NCBI RefSeq assembly: GCF_040801915.1
Contig: NZ_JBFMIA010000002.1
Coordinates: forward strand, 389,407 to 453,406
Origin: Jeotgalibacillus marinus
GTDB taxonomy: Bacteria; Bacillota; Bacilli; Bacillales; Jeotgalibacillaceae
Length of the DNA: 64,000 nucleotides
Direction: 5' to 3'
Part shown: piece after piece, positions 13,087-22,039 of the stretch
How the letters are laid out: each line of letters begins with the position of its first letter
Numbering within the stretch: the first letter of the stretch is position 1
The notes under the pieces: generated by a model
The model's input: only the letters and a program-made list of their open reading frames with translations
Databases searched by the model: none
Told to the model about the DNA's origin: nothing
Program-made: the position numbers and the translations under genes

Positions 13087-13680
13087 CTACTCCTTCATCA
13101 TACTCGAAATCATCTCTCGATCCATCGGACCCATAAGTTTTTTTGTGATCAGGCCGTCTTCATCCAGGATATAGGTGGTTGGTATAGCGATGGCTTGAAA
13201 CTGATCACCTAGCTGGCCAGATTCGTCCATAAGGATAGGAAATGTTAGGCCATAATCTTCTACAAACGATTCAACTCGGTCAATACCGTTGTCCATATTC
13301 GTTAAATTCACCGCCAACACCTCAACGTTATCCTTATCAGCTTCTTCCTCATAATATTCCTGTATATGCGGCATCTCTTCTATACAAGGGCCACACCACG
13401 TAGCCCATAAATTCAAGATAATTTTTTTTCCGCGATAATCACTTAATGAAACAATGCTTCCATCCAAAGTTGTTGTTTGAAAGTCTGGTGCTGCTTGACC
13501 CTCTTTGAGTGCTCCTCCAGAGGTAACAACTTGAGCCGAGGAATTGTCAGATGGCATCACTGCATATTCCTGTTGGCGCGCTAATTCCTCTTGTCTCTCT
13601 TGTTTATCGTTTACAACATTTACGATTAAAGTAATTATTAACCCTACAACTAAAATGAGCGCGAGAATTCGTTTAATCAT
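13087..13680 (-). CDS. ResA-like membrane-anchored thiol-disulfide oxidoreductase, copy 1
   Basis: 197 residues: one N-terminal membrane anchor (about 4-24), a linker, then a thioredoxin fold of the AhpC/TSA-Redoxin type with the active-site WCGPC at 95-99 and the cis-Pro region AIAIPTTYILDEDG. Such proteins face outside the membrane and reduce or shuffle disulfides, for example in cytochrome c maturation (ResA) or sporulation (StoA). No cytochrome or ccd genes are adjacent, so the partner is unknown. The RBS AAAGGGGATG precedes the ATG. It is a close tandem paralogue of the gene at 13927. Confidence 0.9.
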   Translation of the reverse strand: MIKRILALILVVGLIITLIVNVVNDKQERQEELARQQEYAVMPSDNSSAQVVTSGGALKEGQAAPDFQTTTLDGSIVSLSDYRGKKIILNLWATWCGPCIEEMPHIQEYYEEEADKDNVEVLAVNLTNMDNGIDRVESFVEDYGLTFPILMDESGQLGDQFQAIAIPTTYILDEDGLITKKLMGPMDREMISSMMKE

Positions 13681-13821
13681 GGTTACATCCCCTTTCGTTA
13701 TAGAAAACGTGATTCAAAATATTAATCTATATAATCTCACCCTCTATCATAATCATATTTCGCAAGCATAACGTACACAAACGCTCATTTTCACAAAAAA
13801 TTCAATTCCAACACACAAAAA

Positions 13822-13848
13822 ACCACATTCTACTAATTAGATTGTGGT
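13822..13848 (-). terminator. Terminator of ResA-like copy 2
   Basis: ACCACATTCT pairs with AGATTGTGGT around a 7-nt loop, and the minus strand continues into a T run. It closely resembles the hairpin at 14621-14645. Confidence 0.75.
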
Positions 13849-13926
13849 CTTTTCTACGTCAAATGTTGAGGTCAAGTGAAATTACCTTACTTTTTTGTTT
13901 CAATTTTAGAGGGACAGTTGTCGCCA

Positions 13927-14514
13927 CTACTCCTTCATCAAATTCGAAATCATCTCTCGATCCATCTCACCAATGATTTTTTTCATGATTATTCCATCTT
14001 CATCCAGAATATAGGTTGTTGGTATAGCGAAGGCTTGAAACTGGTTACCCAGCTGGCCAGTTTCGTCGTCCATAAGGATAGGAAATGTTAGGCCAAAATC
14101 TTCTACAAACGACTCAACTCGACCGATGCCATTTTCTACACTCGTTAAATTCACAGCCAAAATCTCAACGTTGTCCTTATCGGCTTCGTCCTCGTAGTAT
14201 TCCTGCATATGCGGCATTTCAGCTATACAAGGTCCGCACCATGAAGCCCAGAAATTCAACATGATTTTTTTTCCGTGATAGTCACTTAACGAAACAACGC
14301 TTCCATCTAAAGTCGTTGTTTGAAAATCCGGTGCCACTTGACCTTCTTTGACCACTGCCCCAGAAGTAACGACTTGAGCCGAGGAATTGTCAGATGGCCT
14401 TTCCCGTTGGTACGCTAATTCATCTTCACTCAATTGTTTATCGTCTACAACGTTAATAATTAAAATAATTATTAACCCCGCAACTAAAATGAGTGCAAGA
14501 ATTTGTTTAATCAT
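13927..14514 (-). CDS. ResA-like membrane-anchored thiol-disulfide oxidoreductase, copy 2
   Basis: 195 residues with the same architecture as its neighbour: a membrane anchor (about 4-22), linker, WCGPC at 92-96 and AFAIPTTYILDEDG. I chose the ATG at 14514, with AAAGGAGAG seven bases upstream; longer in-frame starts lack an RBS and would bury the anchor. Sequence similarity to copy 1 is high throughout, differing mainly in a shorter linker and scattered substitutions, and the flanking hairpin is also duplicated. The pair is therefore a tandem duplication with some divergence, and both copies appear intact. Confidence 0.9.
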   Translation of the reverse strand: MIKQILALILVAGLIIILIINVVDDKQLSEDELAYQRERPSDNSSAQVVTSGAVVKEGQVAPDFQTTTLDGSVVSLSDYHGKKIMLNFWASWCGPCIAEMPHMQEYYEDEADKDNVEILAVNLTSVENGIGRVESFVEDFGLTFPILMDDETGQLGNQFQAFAIPTTYILDEDGIIMKKIIGEMDREMISNLMKE

Positions 14515-14620
14515 GGTTTCTCTCCTTTCGATAGAAACAAAATTCAAAATACTCATTATATTATTATTTCCCTCTATCATAACTGATATTCACAAATAAT
14601 TCATTTCCACCACGCAAAAA

Positions 14621-14645
14621 CCACAATCTATCAATTAGATTGTGG
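14621..14645 (-). terminator. Terminator of the walRKHIJ operon
   Basis: CCACAATCT (14621-14629) pairs perfectly with AGATTGTGG (14637-14645), with a T run on the minus strand, 10 bp beyond the walJ stop. Confidence 0.85.
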
Positions 14646-14654
14646 CATTTTCAA

Positions 14655-15449
14655 TTAAATAGCATATAATTCAGTTGGCTTTTTCTCATCAGTATCATAC
14701 AAATCAAACTGTTCACCGACGATATGCCCGCGTTCCTGTAAGGTTTGCATAACACTCATTCGAGCCAAGTCTTTCATGTTGTTGTCTTTTGATAAATGAG
14801 CTAAATAAATTCTCTTCGTGTTATCTCGAACCACATCACTCATAGCAAATGCGGCATCTTCGTTGGATACGTGGCCTACATCGCTCAAAATACGACGTTT
14901 AATGCTCCACGGATACCGGCACATTCGAAGCATACCTACGTCGTGGTTGCTCTCAAACACATACGCGTCGGCCCCTTCAATAATCCCTTTCATCCGATCG
15001 CTAACATAACCTGTGTCCGTTACCAAAACAAGCTTTTTTCCATTTTGATGAAAGACGTAAAACATTGGTTCAGCAGCGTCATGTGACACGCCAAATGATT
15101 CAATATCAAGACTACCGAACGTCTTTACCGACTCCATCGGAAAGATGAATTTTTGCTCTGAATCAATTTTTCCGATTGATTGTTCCATTGCTGCCCACGT
15201 CTTTTCGTTAGCAAAAACAGGCAAATTATATCGACGCGCAACAATCCCCAGTCCTTTTATGTGATCGCTATGCTCATGTGTGACCAATAAACCGCTCAAA
15301 TCTTTCATTGAGCGGCCTATTTGTTGGAACAACAGCTCCATTTGCTTGCCACTCAACCCTGCATCCACAAGAAACGAATGTTCCTCGGTCTCCACATAGA
15401 TCGCATTACCCGTACTCCCGCTCGCGAGCACACTCATGTGCATCGTCAT
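14655..15449 (-). CDS. walJ: Metallo-beta-lactamase fold protein WalJ
   Basis: 264 residues. The metal-binding motif THEHSDH lies at 57-63, preceded by the family-typical SGSTGNAIYVE, and further His/Asp ligands follow (VTDTGYVSDRM, ESNHD, LAHLS). WalJ/YycJ is a predicted hydrolase, 5'-3' exonuclease-like, that is the last gene of the WalRK operon in Bacillus and has been linked to coordinating cell division with replication. The start ATG at 15449 lies 6 bp after the walI stop, with GGAGTGA upstream. The terminator at 14621 closes the operon. Confidence 0.95.
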   Translation of the reverse strand: MTMHMSVLASGSTGNAIYVETEEHSFLVDAGLSGKQMELLFQQIGRSMKDLSGLLVTHEHSDHIKGLGIVARRYNLPVFANEKTWAAMEQSIGKIDSEQKFIFPMESVKTFGSLDIESFGVSHDAAEPMFYVFHQNGKKLVLVTDTGYVSDRMKGIIEGADAYVFESNHDVGMLRMCRYPWSIKRRILSDVGHVSNEDAAFAMSDVVRDNTKRIYLAHLSKDNNMKDLARMSVMQTLQERGHIVGEQFDLYDTDEKKPTELYAI

Positions 15450-15455
15450 ATCATT

Positions 15456-16373
15456 TCACTCCACTGCCGCTTCATTTTCTTCATTGATCTCAAATACACT
15501 TCCATCTACTGCATTGACATAATGAATGACTTGTTCACCATTTTTTTGTTCAATGTCCAAACGCCAAGTAGGGGTTAAGACTTGAGTCTCAGAAGTATTT
15601 TCTCCATCGATCTTAAATACACTGCCATCTACATTTTCTTCCAAACGCCCGGTAGGGGATAAGACTTGAGTCTCAGGATTTGATTCAGCTAAATGGATGA
15701 ATGTGTAATACCCTAGTTCTACGTCCACCTTAGAATCTGGTTCTACTAAACTCTTACGATACAATGCCTCAAGTGCTTGACTTGGTGGAATCAGTTCTTG
15801 AACTTCAGCAAACTCTTCTATTGAAGTTAACATCGTTTGCTCGTAAGAATCAACCGCTGCCTTTTCATTTAAATAAAAAACTAGACGTCCATTTATATTA
15901 TGATATAGATCCATATCTTTATAAACTTGATGGTAAATTAGGCGCTTCGGATCTTCTTGATACTCCAAAAATTTATATTCTTCGCCGCCTATAACAAACT
16001 CTTCTAAATAGGATTTAAGTTCTTCTGGGTTTTCTGGGTCTTCCACGGCGATTGAATCATCATTGAGGAAAACTAGAAGCTTTTTTTCCTGTTTGTTATT
16101 TCTGACTATGGTGGAAGCTGACTGATCCATTAACGAACTCTCTTCATCAGCTGAAAATTCATGCACTCTCGCATTTAAATAAGGATACTCATCCTTTTCT
16201 GAAGGAATTTGAGTTAAAGATATGTTCTCTTTCTTGATTTGTTGTTCCAATGTTTGTTCTTCTCTTTGTGCATACTGGCTAGTTTCCCATTTTTTTATGA
16301 ACTCCGTGAACAAAAAAACGTTCAAAATCAAAAACACGACGATAAAGATTGTTGTTGCTTTACTCCAATCCAT
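15456..16373 (-). CDS. walI: WalK regulator WalI (YycI)
   Basis: 305 residues with one N-terminal membrane helix (about 7-24, TTIFIVVFLILNVFLF) and an extracytoplasmic YycI domain. WalI and WalH bind WalK through their transmembrane helices and restrain its kinase activity. I chose the ATG at 16373, preceded by GGGGGAG; longer frames run through walH sequence. It overlaps walH by 14 bp. The C-terminal region carries a partial internal duplication: ETQVLSPTGRL, VDGSVFKIDGEN, then ETQVLTPTWRLDIEQ, VDGSVFEINEEN. The normal protein has one such block. Confidence 0.93.
   Translation of the reverse strand: MDWSKATTIFIVVFLILNVFLFTEFIKKWETSQYAQREEQTLEQQIKKENISLTQIPSEKDEYPYLNARVHEFSADEESSLMDQSASTIVRNNKQEKKLLVFLNDDSIAVEDPENPEELKSYLEEFVIGGEEYKFLEYQEDPKRLIYHQVYKDMDLYHNINGRLVFYLNEKAAVDSYEQTMLTSIEEFAEVQELIPPSQALEALYRKSLVEPDSKVDVELGYYTFIHLAESNPETQVLSPTGRLEENVDGSVFKIDGENTSETQVLTPTWRLDIEQKNGEQVIHYVNAVDGSVFEINEENEAAVE
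15480..15676. repeat. Imperfect tandem repeat within walI
   Basis: Two blocks (about 15480-15592 and 15605-15676) share the sequences for VDGSVF and for ETQVL(S/T)PT, the first being longer by the segment encoding IEQKNGEQVIHYVNA. The duplication is in frame. Confidence 0.7.
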
Positions 16374-17742
16374 CCAAATCTCCCCCTCCATCAAACGGAA
16401 CAGGTTGCCAGTTACCCTTGTATCGATAGAACCACATCGGTTCAAGCTCATACAAGACACCGTTTTTGGAATCCCTGGTCATACGATAAGCAACCGTAAT
16501 ATCTTCTAACAGTTTAGGATCATAATCTTCCTGCATTTCCAGCGTCTCTTTAACTTCATACCCAGATTGCATTTCTTTTGTATCTCCAGCAGGCACATAA
16601 TCGTCTAATATCATAAACGAACGATCATACTTATAAATCCTTTTCTCTCCCCACTCTTGATCAATTTGTGCAGCACCTTGTTCATTAAACACTGGCAGAC
16701 CCTTAACATAAAGACGGAATGTGATCTTTTGATTAGATGCATCAAGATCATATAAATAATAGTCGTTCACCCATCCAGCGTGTTCATTGACAAACCGATG
16801 ACTTTTTTGAAATAACTCACTGGCATCTCCAACAACGGATGTTTCGGATGTTTCGGATGTTTCGGATGTTTCGGATGTTTCGGATGTTTCGGCTGAGGGG
16901 TTCACGTAATTTAATGTATTGTTTAAAGAGTCTACTTTCATTAAGCTTGAACGATCAATATACAGCGTTTCAGTTTCATTTCCTAAAATATTTGTATTGG
17001 TATTTACTTCTCCTTGGTCAGGGAAAAGTGCGTCCCGAAATCTAGTTGAATCAATTCTCTCCATTACATATTTATATTGAAACTCTTCTTTTCTAATTTC
17101 AGGTAAAAAAAGTATACGATCACCCGTGTCGTATGGAAAATAGCTTTGGTACCCTGACGTCGTGGAAACGATGTTTAAATTAAATAACTCCTGTAATTCC
17201 TCTAACTCCTCTACTTTTGCTTCATATACAACTCTTGCATCATACGAAACGAAGTAAACACTAAACGTCGACGTTTCCTCTTCATTCCATTCGACAACTA
17301 TTCGATCAAACGTTGTCGCAGGAAGGATACTATCTCCAAACTCCAACACTTCACCATACGAAGTGAAAGGCACTTCTGATGGAAAAATAACTTCAAGGCG
17401 ATTGACTCCGTGAACCAAATCCTTAAATTCCTCTTCTGACAAAGCAAGGGGTTTTACATTAAAGAATGTCGGGTTTTCTATAATTGAGATCAGTTTATCG
17501 ATTTCGGTTTCACTGGAGGTTCCGTAATTTGAATCAGATTCGGACCCATGAACAAGAAAACGACTCGGCTTAATCAGTTGGGATGTAGATCTGATTTCAT
17601 TAATGGAAACGTCTACTGCGGTTGTTGACTTTATTGTATCGTAGGTAGGTTGATACGACCAAACATTCCACGTCAACAGGCCACTTAGTACAACAAGTAG
17701 CATTAACAGTATAGATTTAAACAAATCAATAGTCATGACCAT
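16360..17742 (-). CDS. walH: WalK regulator WalH (YycH)
   Basis: 460 residues: a single N-terminal membrane helix (about 7-26) and a large extracytoplasmic YycH domain. It acts with WalI as a negative regulator of the WalK sensor kinase. The start ATG at 17742 lies inside the walK 3' end (10-bp overlap), and its 3' end overlaps walI, a tightly coupled operon. Near residue 295 there is a low-complexity run of six ETS triplets, encoded by six perfect 9-bp repeats (16837-16890), which is not a conserved part of the family and looks like slippage expansion. Confidence 0.93.
   Translation of the reverse strand: MVMTIDLFKSILLMLLVVLSGLLTWNVWSYQPTYDTIKSTTAVDVSINEIRSTSQLIKPSRFLVHGSESDSNYGTSSETEIDKLISIIENPTFFNVKPLALSEEEFKDLVHGVNRLEVIFPSEVPFTSYGEVLEFGDSILPATTFDRIVVEWNEEETSTFSVYFVSYDARVVYEAKVEELEELQELFNLNIVSTTSGYQSYFPYDTGDRILFLPEIRKEEFQYKYVMERIDSTRFRDALFPDQGEVNTNTNILGNETETLYIDRSSLMKVDSLNNTLNYVNPSAETSETSETSETSETSETSVVGDASELFQKSHRFVNEHAGWVNDYYLYDLDASNQKITFRLYVKGLPVFNEQGAAQIDQEWGEKRIYKYDRSFMILDDYVPAGDTKEMQSGYEVKETLEMQEDYDPKLLEDITVAYRMTRDSKNGVLYELEPMWFYRYKGNWQPVPFDGGGDLDGLE
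16837..16890. repeat. Six perfect 9-bp tandem repeats within walH
   Basis: The unit GGATGTTTC (plus strand) is repeated six times without variation and encodes (Glu-Thr-Ser)6. Copy-number changes would stay in frame. Confidence 0.95.
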
Positions 17743-19586
17743 TCATCCTCATTTGTTGAATCATATGGAAGAGTAAAGTATACCGTTGTCCCTTTACCCT
17801 CTATACTCGATGCCCAAATTCGTCCACCGTGTGCTGTGATCATTTCTTTGGAGATGGCAAGCCCAAGTCCTGTTCCACCAAGCTTTCTTGCGCGTGCTTT
17901 ATCGACTCTGTAGAAACGTTCGAAAATATTCTTTAAATTTTCGCGTGGAATTCCTACTCCTTGGTCAGAGACACTAATCACAATCTCTCCTTCTTTCTCA
18001 TTCTTTTCAACCTTAAAGCGTAGTTGTCCACCTTCAGGAGAATATTTCAATGCATTAGAAATAATATTATCTAACACCTGCGTCATTTTGTCGGTATCAA
18101 TTTCGACATAGAGTAGTTCATTTGGAAGCTTCGTTTTAAATGTTACGCTTTGTGATCGTCCCATTTCAAAACGGTCAATGATCCGCTGATAAAAATCGTT
18201 AAAATTAACCCAATCTTTATTTAGACGGTAATCTTTGCTGTCCATTTTCGATAGCTGTAATAGATCGTTAACAAGTCGAATCATCCGCTCTGTTTCCGTC
18301 TGCGTTACATTTAAAAATTGAGGGGCGATCTCTTGATCCTTCCACGCTCCTTCAGCAAGTGCTTCTAAATAGCTACGCATGGTCGTAAGTGGTGTTCTAA
18401 GCTCATGTGATACATTTGCTACGAATTCTCGACGTTCTGCATCAATTTTTTCCTGCTCTGTAATATCATGCAGTACGGCAATCAGACCATTTACAAACCC
18501 GGTTTCTTTTTGAATGATCGAGAAGTTTGCACGCAAAACATATGGGTGACCTGATGTACTGAAATCGAGAATGACTGAATCTTGTTGGCTCAGTAAGTCA
18601 TCAAACGAATACACTTCCCCAACGCCAAGGAGGTCTGTTATTTCCTGTGAGAGCACTGTTTCACGTGAAACATTTAGCATTCCCGCTGCTGAGTCATTGA
18701 TTAAAATGACGCGCCCCTTACGATCAGTCGCTATTACTCCATCTGTCATGTACGAAAGCACAGATGAAAGTTTGCGACGCTCTCCTTCAGTAGTTGCTTG
18801 TGCTTCTTGTAGCTGCTTCGTTAAGTTATTGAACGTAATGGCAAGTTGACCAATCTCATCATAGCCATACACTTTAACTTGCCTCGAAAAGTTTCCTTTA
18901 GACATCACTAGTGCTTGCTTTCTCATATCTGAAATAGGTCGGATAATTGTCTGGGCCAGCAGCACGCCTAATATGGCTGTTATAACGATCGAAATAACTG
19001 TTCCTGCAGATAAAATACCATTGATTTCATCCATTTGTTCGAACACATTTTCAATCCTAGAAACAATGTAAATCGCCCCAATGACATCCCCACCAGGAGA
19101 CTTGATCGGGGATGTAAGAACCCAAATCCTGTCTCCGTTAAGTTCAACAAAAATTTGATTAGTATCTGCCCCTGTCAATTCATCACCCGATAAGGCGTAC
19201 TTAACCACCTCTTCAGTTGTTGGTTGACCAACAATTGATTGGTTATTTTGATCAGAGGTACCTAGTATTCTATTTCTTGCATCGATTACCTGAACTTCCT
19301 GAACATCATCCGAGTTTAAACCTTGTAACAATACACGAATCGATTCAGTCAACTCTAGATCATCCTCAGACCTTGTCCCTTTAATATCAGCAAGAATTTC
19401 TTCTCTAACAGTGTATTCAAGAGGATTGATCCGCTCTTGAATTGACTGTTGAAAGTTATAAACGAGTGTCTCTTCAAGATTTCTAGCAAAATACACACTA
19501 ATAATTTGCATTCCAAGTGCGATCAGTAATACATATATCAATACAAATTTGAAGTGGATCGATCGAAAAAAACCAACTTTCCTCAT
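17733..19586 (-). CDS. walK: Sensor histidine kinase WalK (YycG)
   Basis: 617 residues. Order: TM1 (about 13-34), extracytoplasmic Cache/PAS-like domain (about 40-185), TM2 (about 192-212), HAMP (about 212-263), cytoplasmic PAS (about 270-378), DHp with the H-box VSHELRTPL (phosphorylated His394), then the HATPase domain with N, G1 (SDQGVGI), F and G2 (GGTGLGL) boxes. It is the essential cell-wall homeostasis kinase of Bacillaceae, phosphorylating WalR. It starts 5 bp after walR and overlaps walH. The coding sequence contains a perfect parS-type site (18657-18672). Confidence 0.97.
   Translation of the reverse strand: MRKVGFFRSIHFKFVLIYVLLIALGMQIISVYFARNLEETLVYNFQQSIQERINPLEYTVREEILADIKGTRSEDDLELTESIRVLLQGLNSDDVQEVQVIDARNRILGTSDQNNQSIVGQPTTEEVVKYALSGDELTGADTNQIFVELNGDRIWVLTSPIKSPGGDVIGAIYIVSRIENVFEQMDEINGILSAGTVISIVITAILGVLLAQTIIRPISDMRKQALVMSKGNFSRQVKVYGYDEIGQLAITFNNLTKQLQEAQATTEGERRKLSSVLSYMTDGVIATDRKGRVILINDSAAGMLNVSRETVLSQEITDLLGVGEVYSFDDLLSQQDSVILDFSTSGHPYVLRANFSIIQKETGFVNGLIAVLHDITEQEKIDAERREFVANVSHELRTPLTTMRSYLEALAEGAWKDQEIAPQFLNVTQTETERMIRLVNDLLQLSKMDSKDYRLNKDWVNFNDFYQRIIDRFEMGRSQSVTFKTKLPNELLYVEIDTDKMTQVLDNIISNALKYSPEGGQLRFKVEKNEKEGEIVISVSDQGVGIPRENLKNIFERFYRVDKARARKLGGTGLGLAISKEMITAHGGRIWASSIEGKGTTVYFTLPYDSTNEDEWS
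18657..18672. promoter_or_regulatory. parS site inside walK
   Basis: TGTTTCACGTGAAACA is a perfect 16-bp palindrome matching the Bacillus ParB/Spo0J consensus TGTTNCACGTGAAACA. Confidence 0.9.
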
Positions 19587-19591
19587 TCACA

Positions 19592-20302
19592 TTACTCCTG
19601 ATCCGGATTTCTCAAATAATACCCTACGCCACGTCGTGTAACGATCCACACGGGATGACTTGGATTATCTTCAATTTTTTCACGCAAACGACGAACGGTA
19701 ACATCCACCGTACGTACATCGCCATAATAATCGTAGCCCCATACGGTTTGCAGTAGGTGTTCGCGTGTCATTACTTGACCGATATGCTTCGATAAATAAT
19801 GAAGTAATTCGAACTCTCGATGAGTAAGCTCAATTGTATCTCCGCGTTTAGAAACCATGTACGCATCTGGGTGAATCGTTATCGCACCAACTGACACTTC
19901 ATTCGTTACGCCCTCTTCTTCCAGTTGCCCTTTTAAAGCTTGATGACGACGCAAGTTTGCCTTCACACGCGCTACTAACTCACGTGTACTAAACGGTTTT
20001 GTTACATAATCATCTGCACCCAATTCAAGACCAAGAACCTTATCAATCTCGGAATCCTTTGCTGTTAACATAATGATTGGCATATCATACTTTTTACGAA
20101 CCTCACGACACACTTCCATTCCATCACGGATCGGTAACATGATATCAAGCAAAACCAGGTCCGGCTTTACTTCTTCAATTTTCACAAGCGCTTCATCACC
20201 ATCATAAGCACAGTGAACTTCGTAGCCTTCTTTCTTTAAATTAAACTGAAGAATATCTGCAATTGGCTTTTCATCATCGACGACTAGAATTTTTTTTTCC
20301 AT
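19592..20302 (-). CDS. walR: Response regulator WalR (YycF)
   Basis: 236 residues from the ATG at 20302, which has AAAGGAGAA eight bases upstream; a longer in-frame start is rejected for lack of an RBS. Receiver domain with phospho-acceptor D53 (LVLLDIMLP), acidic pocket DDE near residue 9-11 and conserved K in the TKPF motif; OmpR/PhoB winged helix from about 130 (RRGVGYYLR at the end). It controls cell-wall hydrolase and wall-metabolism genes and is essential in Bacillus. It is the first gene of the walRKHIJ operon. A neighbouring M23 peptidase gene is a plausible target. Confidence 0.97.
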   Translation of the reverse strand: MEKKILVVDDEKPIADILQFNLKKEGYEVHCAYDGDEALVKIEEVKPDLVLLDIMLPIRDGMEVCREVRKKYDMPIIMLTAKDSEIDKVLGLELGADDYVTKPFSTRELVARVKANLRRHQALKGQLEEEGVTNEVSVGAITIHPDAYMVSKRGDTIELTHREFELLHYLSKHIGQVMTREHLLQTVWGYDYYGDVRTVDVTVRRLREKIEDNPSHPVWIVTRRGVGYYLRNPDQE

Positions 20303-20551
20303 ATCACTATTCTCCTTTATCAATCATCTATTTTAAAAAACTTTCGTTCAATTCGATTAAACGTTTCTACACGTGTATAGATAATGTATCATGTTATAGC
20401 ATATTATTCACTTATTTGGTGAAATCAAAAGCGCAAGTAGCTGGTCAGATCCGACAAGCATACACACGCAAAACATAGCTTTTTCACATTTCAGATTAAA
20501 AATAATTCATTTCCTCGGAAATATTTTTCGACATTTTTCGTGCTTAGTTTT

Positions 20552-20583
20552 AAAAAAACCCCTGACCCATAGTGAGCCAGAGG
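20552..20583 (-). terminator. Terminator of the M23 peptidase gene
   Basis: On the minus strand CCTCTG, a loop of about 13 nt and CAGGGG (one G-U pair) are followed by seven T, starting 10 bp beyond the stop codon. Confidence 0.7.
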
Positions 20584-20593
20584 CAATCGTTCT

Positions 20594-22039
20594 TTACAAA
20601 TAATCCATTGGATTCACAAGTGCACCGTTGGAATACACTTCGAAATGCAAGTGAATGCCAGTAGCAAACCCTGTCTCTCCCATAATTCCAAGTGAATCCC
20701 CTTGTGATACAACTTGTCCAGGTGATACATGAATTTTACTTAAATGTGCATACACCGTTCGTAAACCATTATCGTGATCGACAACTACCTTGTTACCGTA
20801 GTCCCCATCCAAACCTGCTGATACAACCGTCCCATTATCAACATTATTGATTGTGTAATTATCTGGACGTGCAATGTCAATTCCTTTATGATTTTTTCCC
20901 CAACGAGGGCCTTGTTCACTAGAAATATAACCACCATTCGTTGGCCACACAAAAGAGCCCGTTCCACGCGAAGGAATTTCTTTCGTTCCTACCTCAACAA
21001 TTTGATCCCTAGGATCTTTTGTCACTTTTTCATCAGCCTTTGACTCTGATACTTGCTCGCCATTCTTCTCACTTGTTTGAAGTGTATAAACACGTTCACC
21101 ATTTTTTCCTTTTTTCTTAACTTTCGTATCTCCTTTTAAAAGCTCGTCATCTTCGACAATTTCCTCATCAAATTGGATTGCCTCTTTAACTCGTTGTTCT
21201 TTTTCCACGTTTACCGAGAAACCTGCGATGTGCTTTTTCACCTTCAGTTCCTCTTTTGGAGTCAATTCATCATCTTCCAATAAATCAGGGTTCAATTTTA
21301 ATAATTCTTCAATTTTCATATTGTGTTCTTCTGTGATACTTTCAATTGTATCCTCTTCAGCTATTCTATAAGAGACTTCTTGTTTTTGACCTTTTAATAA
21401 TAGTTTCGCAGCTTCTTCAGGGGTTGTAAGATTTGCTGGATCGATCAGAGCATATTCCGCGTCTTCGTATCCTTCAACCGTTATTTCTGTGATTCTAGTT
21501 TCATCTATCTTTAAGTTCGAAGTAGATTGTTTTTCAAACGTCTCAAGCTCTTCTTCTGAAACAGCACTTAACTTGATTTGACGAAGCATTTCTTCAACCT
21601 CTTCATCACTCGATAAATAAGCAACCCTTTTTCCATTAAGCTCAACAGCTTTTGCTTCTGTTTGGAAGGAAGCTTTTTCTTGGATCATGCTTAACACTTC
21701 TTCATCTCTCGTATTCGGATTAAATACTTTCTCTGGAATCATAGTAATATCGTTTTCTAATGATGAGAGGTTTGATACATCAAATTTCTTTTTGATGTCT
21801 TTTTCCTGCTCTTTAACCCACTCTTGAATAGAACTTTGATCTGACACTGCACCCACATATTCTTCTCCAGCATATACGTGGTTCATTTCAGTAAGCTCTT
21901 CTTCTTTCTCACTACTTGCTTCAGCTCCATTCACTAAAACAATTGCCGATAAAAGAGTTCCTACTACAAATGTTTTTACTATTTTTGATGTATATGTGCA
22001 AATGAACCTTTTTTGATTCACTTGTTTATCGTTGTTCAT
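20594..22039 (-). CDS. Secreted M23 metallopeptidase with LysM-like and G5-like domains
   Basis: 481 residues: an N-terminal hydrophobic segment (about 20-41, TFVVGTLLSAIVLVNG) as signal peptide or anchor, a Glu/Lys-rich region, a LysM-like module (IAEEDTIESITEEHN, about 220-265), a G5-like segment (FSVNVEKEQRVKEAI) and a C-terminal lysostaphin-type M23 domain with zinc ligands in HKGID and HLHFE. It probably cleaves peptidoglycan cross-links or acts in wall remodelling. It lies directly upstream of walR in the same orientation, separated by a terminator. That location and enzyme type suggest WalR control, but I could not identify a convincing WalR box. Confidence 0.9.
   Translation of the reverse strand: MNNDKQVNQKRFICTYTSKIVKTFVVGTLLSAIVLVNGAEASSEKEEELTEMNHVYAGEEYVGAVSDQSSIQEWVKEQEKDIKKKFDVSNLSSLENDITMIPEKVFNPNTRDEEVLSMIQEKASFQTEAKAVELNGKRVAYLSSDEEVEEMLRQIKLSAVSEEELETFEKQSTSNLKIDETRITEITVEGYEDAEYALIDPANLTTPEEAAKLLLKGQKQEVSYRIAEEDTIESITEEHNMKIEELLKLNPDLLEDDELTPKEELKVKKHIAGFSVNVEKEQRVKEAIQFDEEIVEDDELLKGDTKVKKKGKNGERVYTLQTSEKNGEQVSESKADEKVTKDPRDQIVEVGTKEIPSRGTGSFVWPTNGGYISSEQGPRWGKNHKGIDIARPDNYTINNVDNGTVVSAGLDGDYGNKVVVDHDNGLRTVYAHLSKIHVSPGQVVSQGDSLGIMGETGFATGIHLHFEVYSNGALVNPMDYL

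Noticed and set aside
16837..16890. Short tandem repeats considered as CRISPR
   Set aside because: Units of 9 bp with no spacers, inside a coding sequence. No CRISPR-like repeat-spacer pattern was found anywhere in the window.
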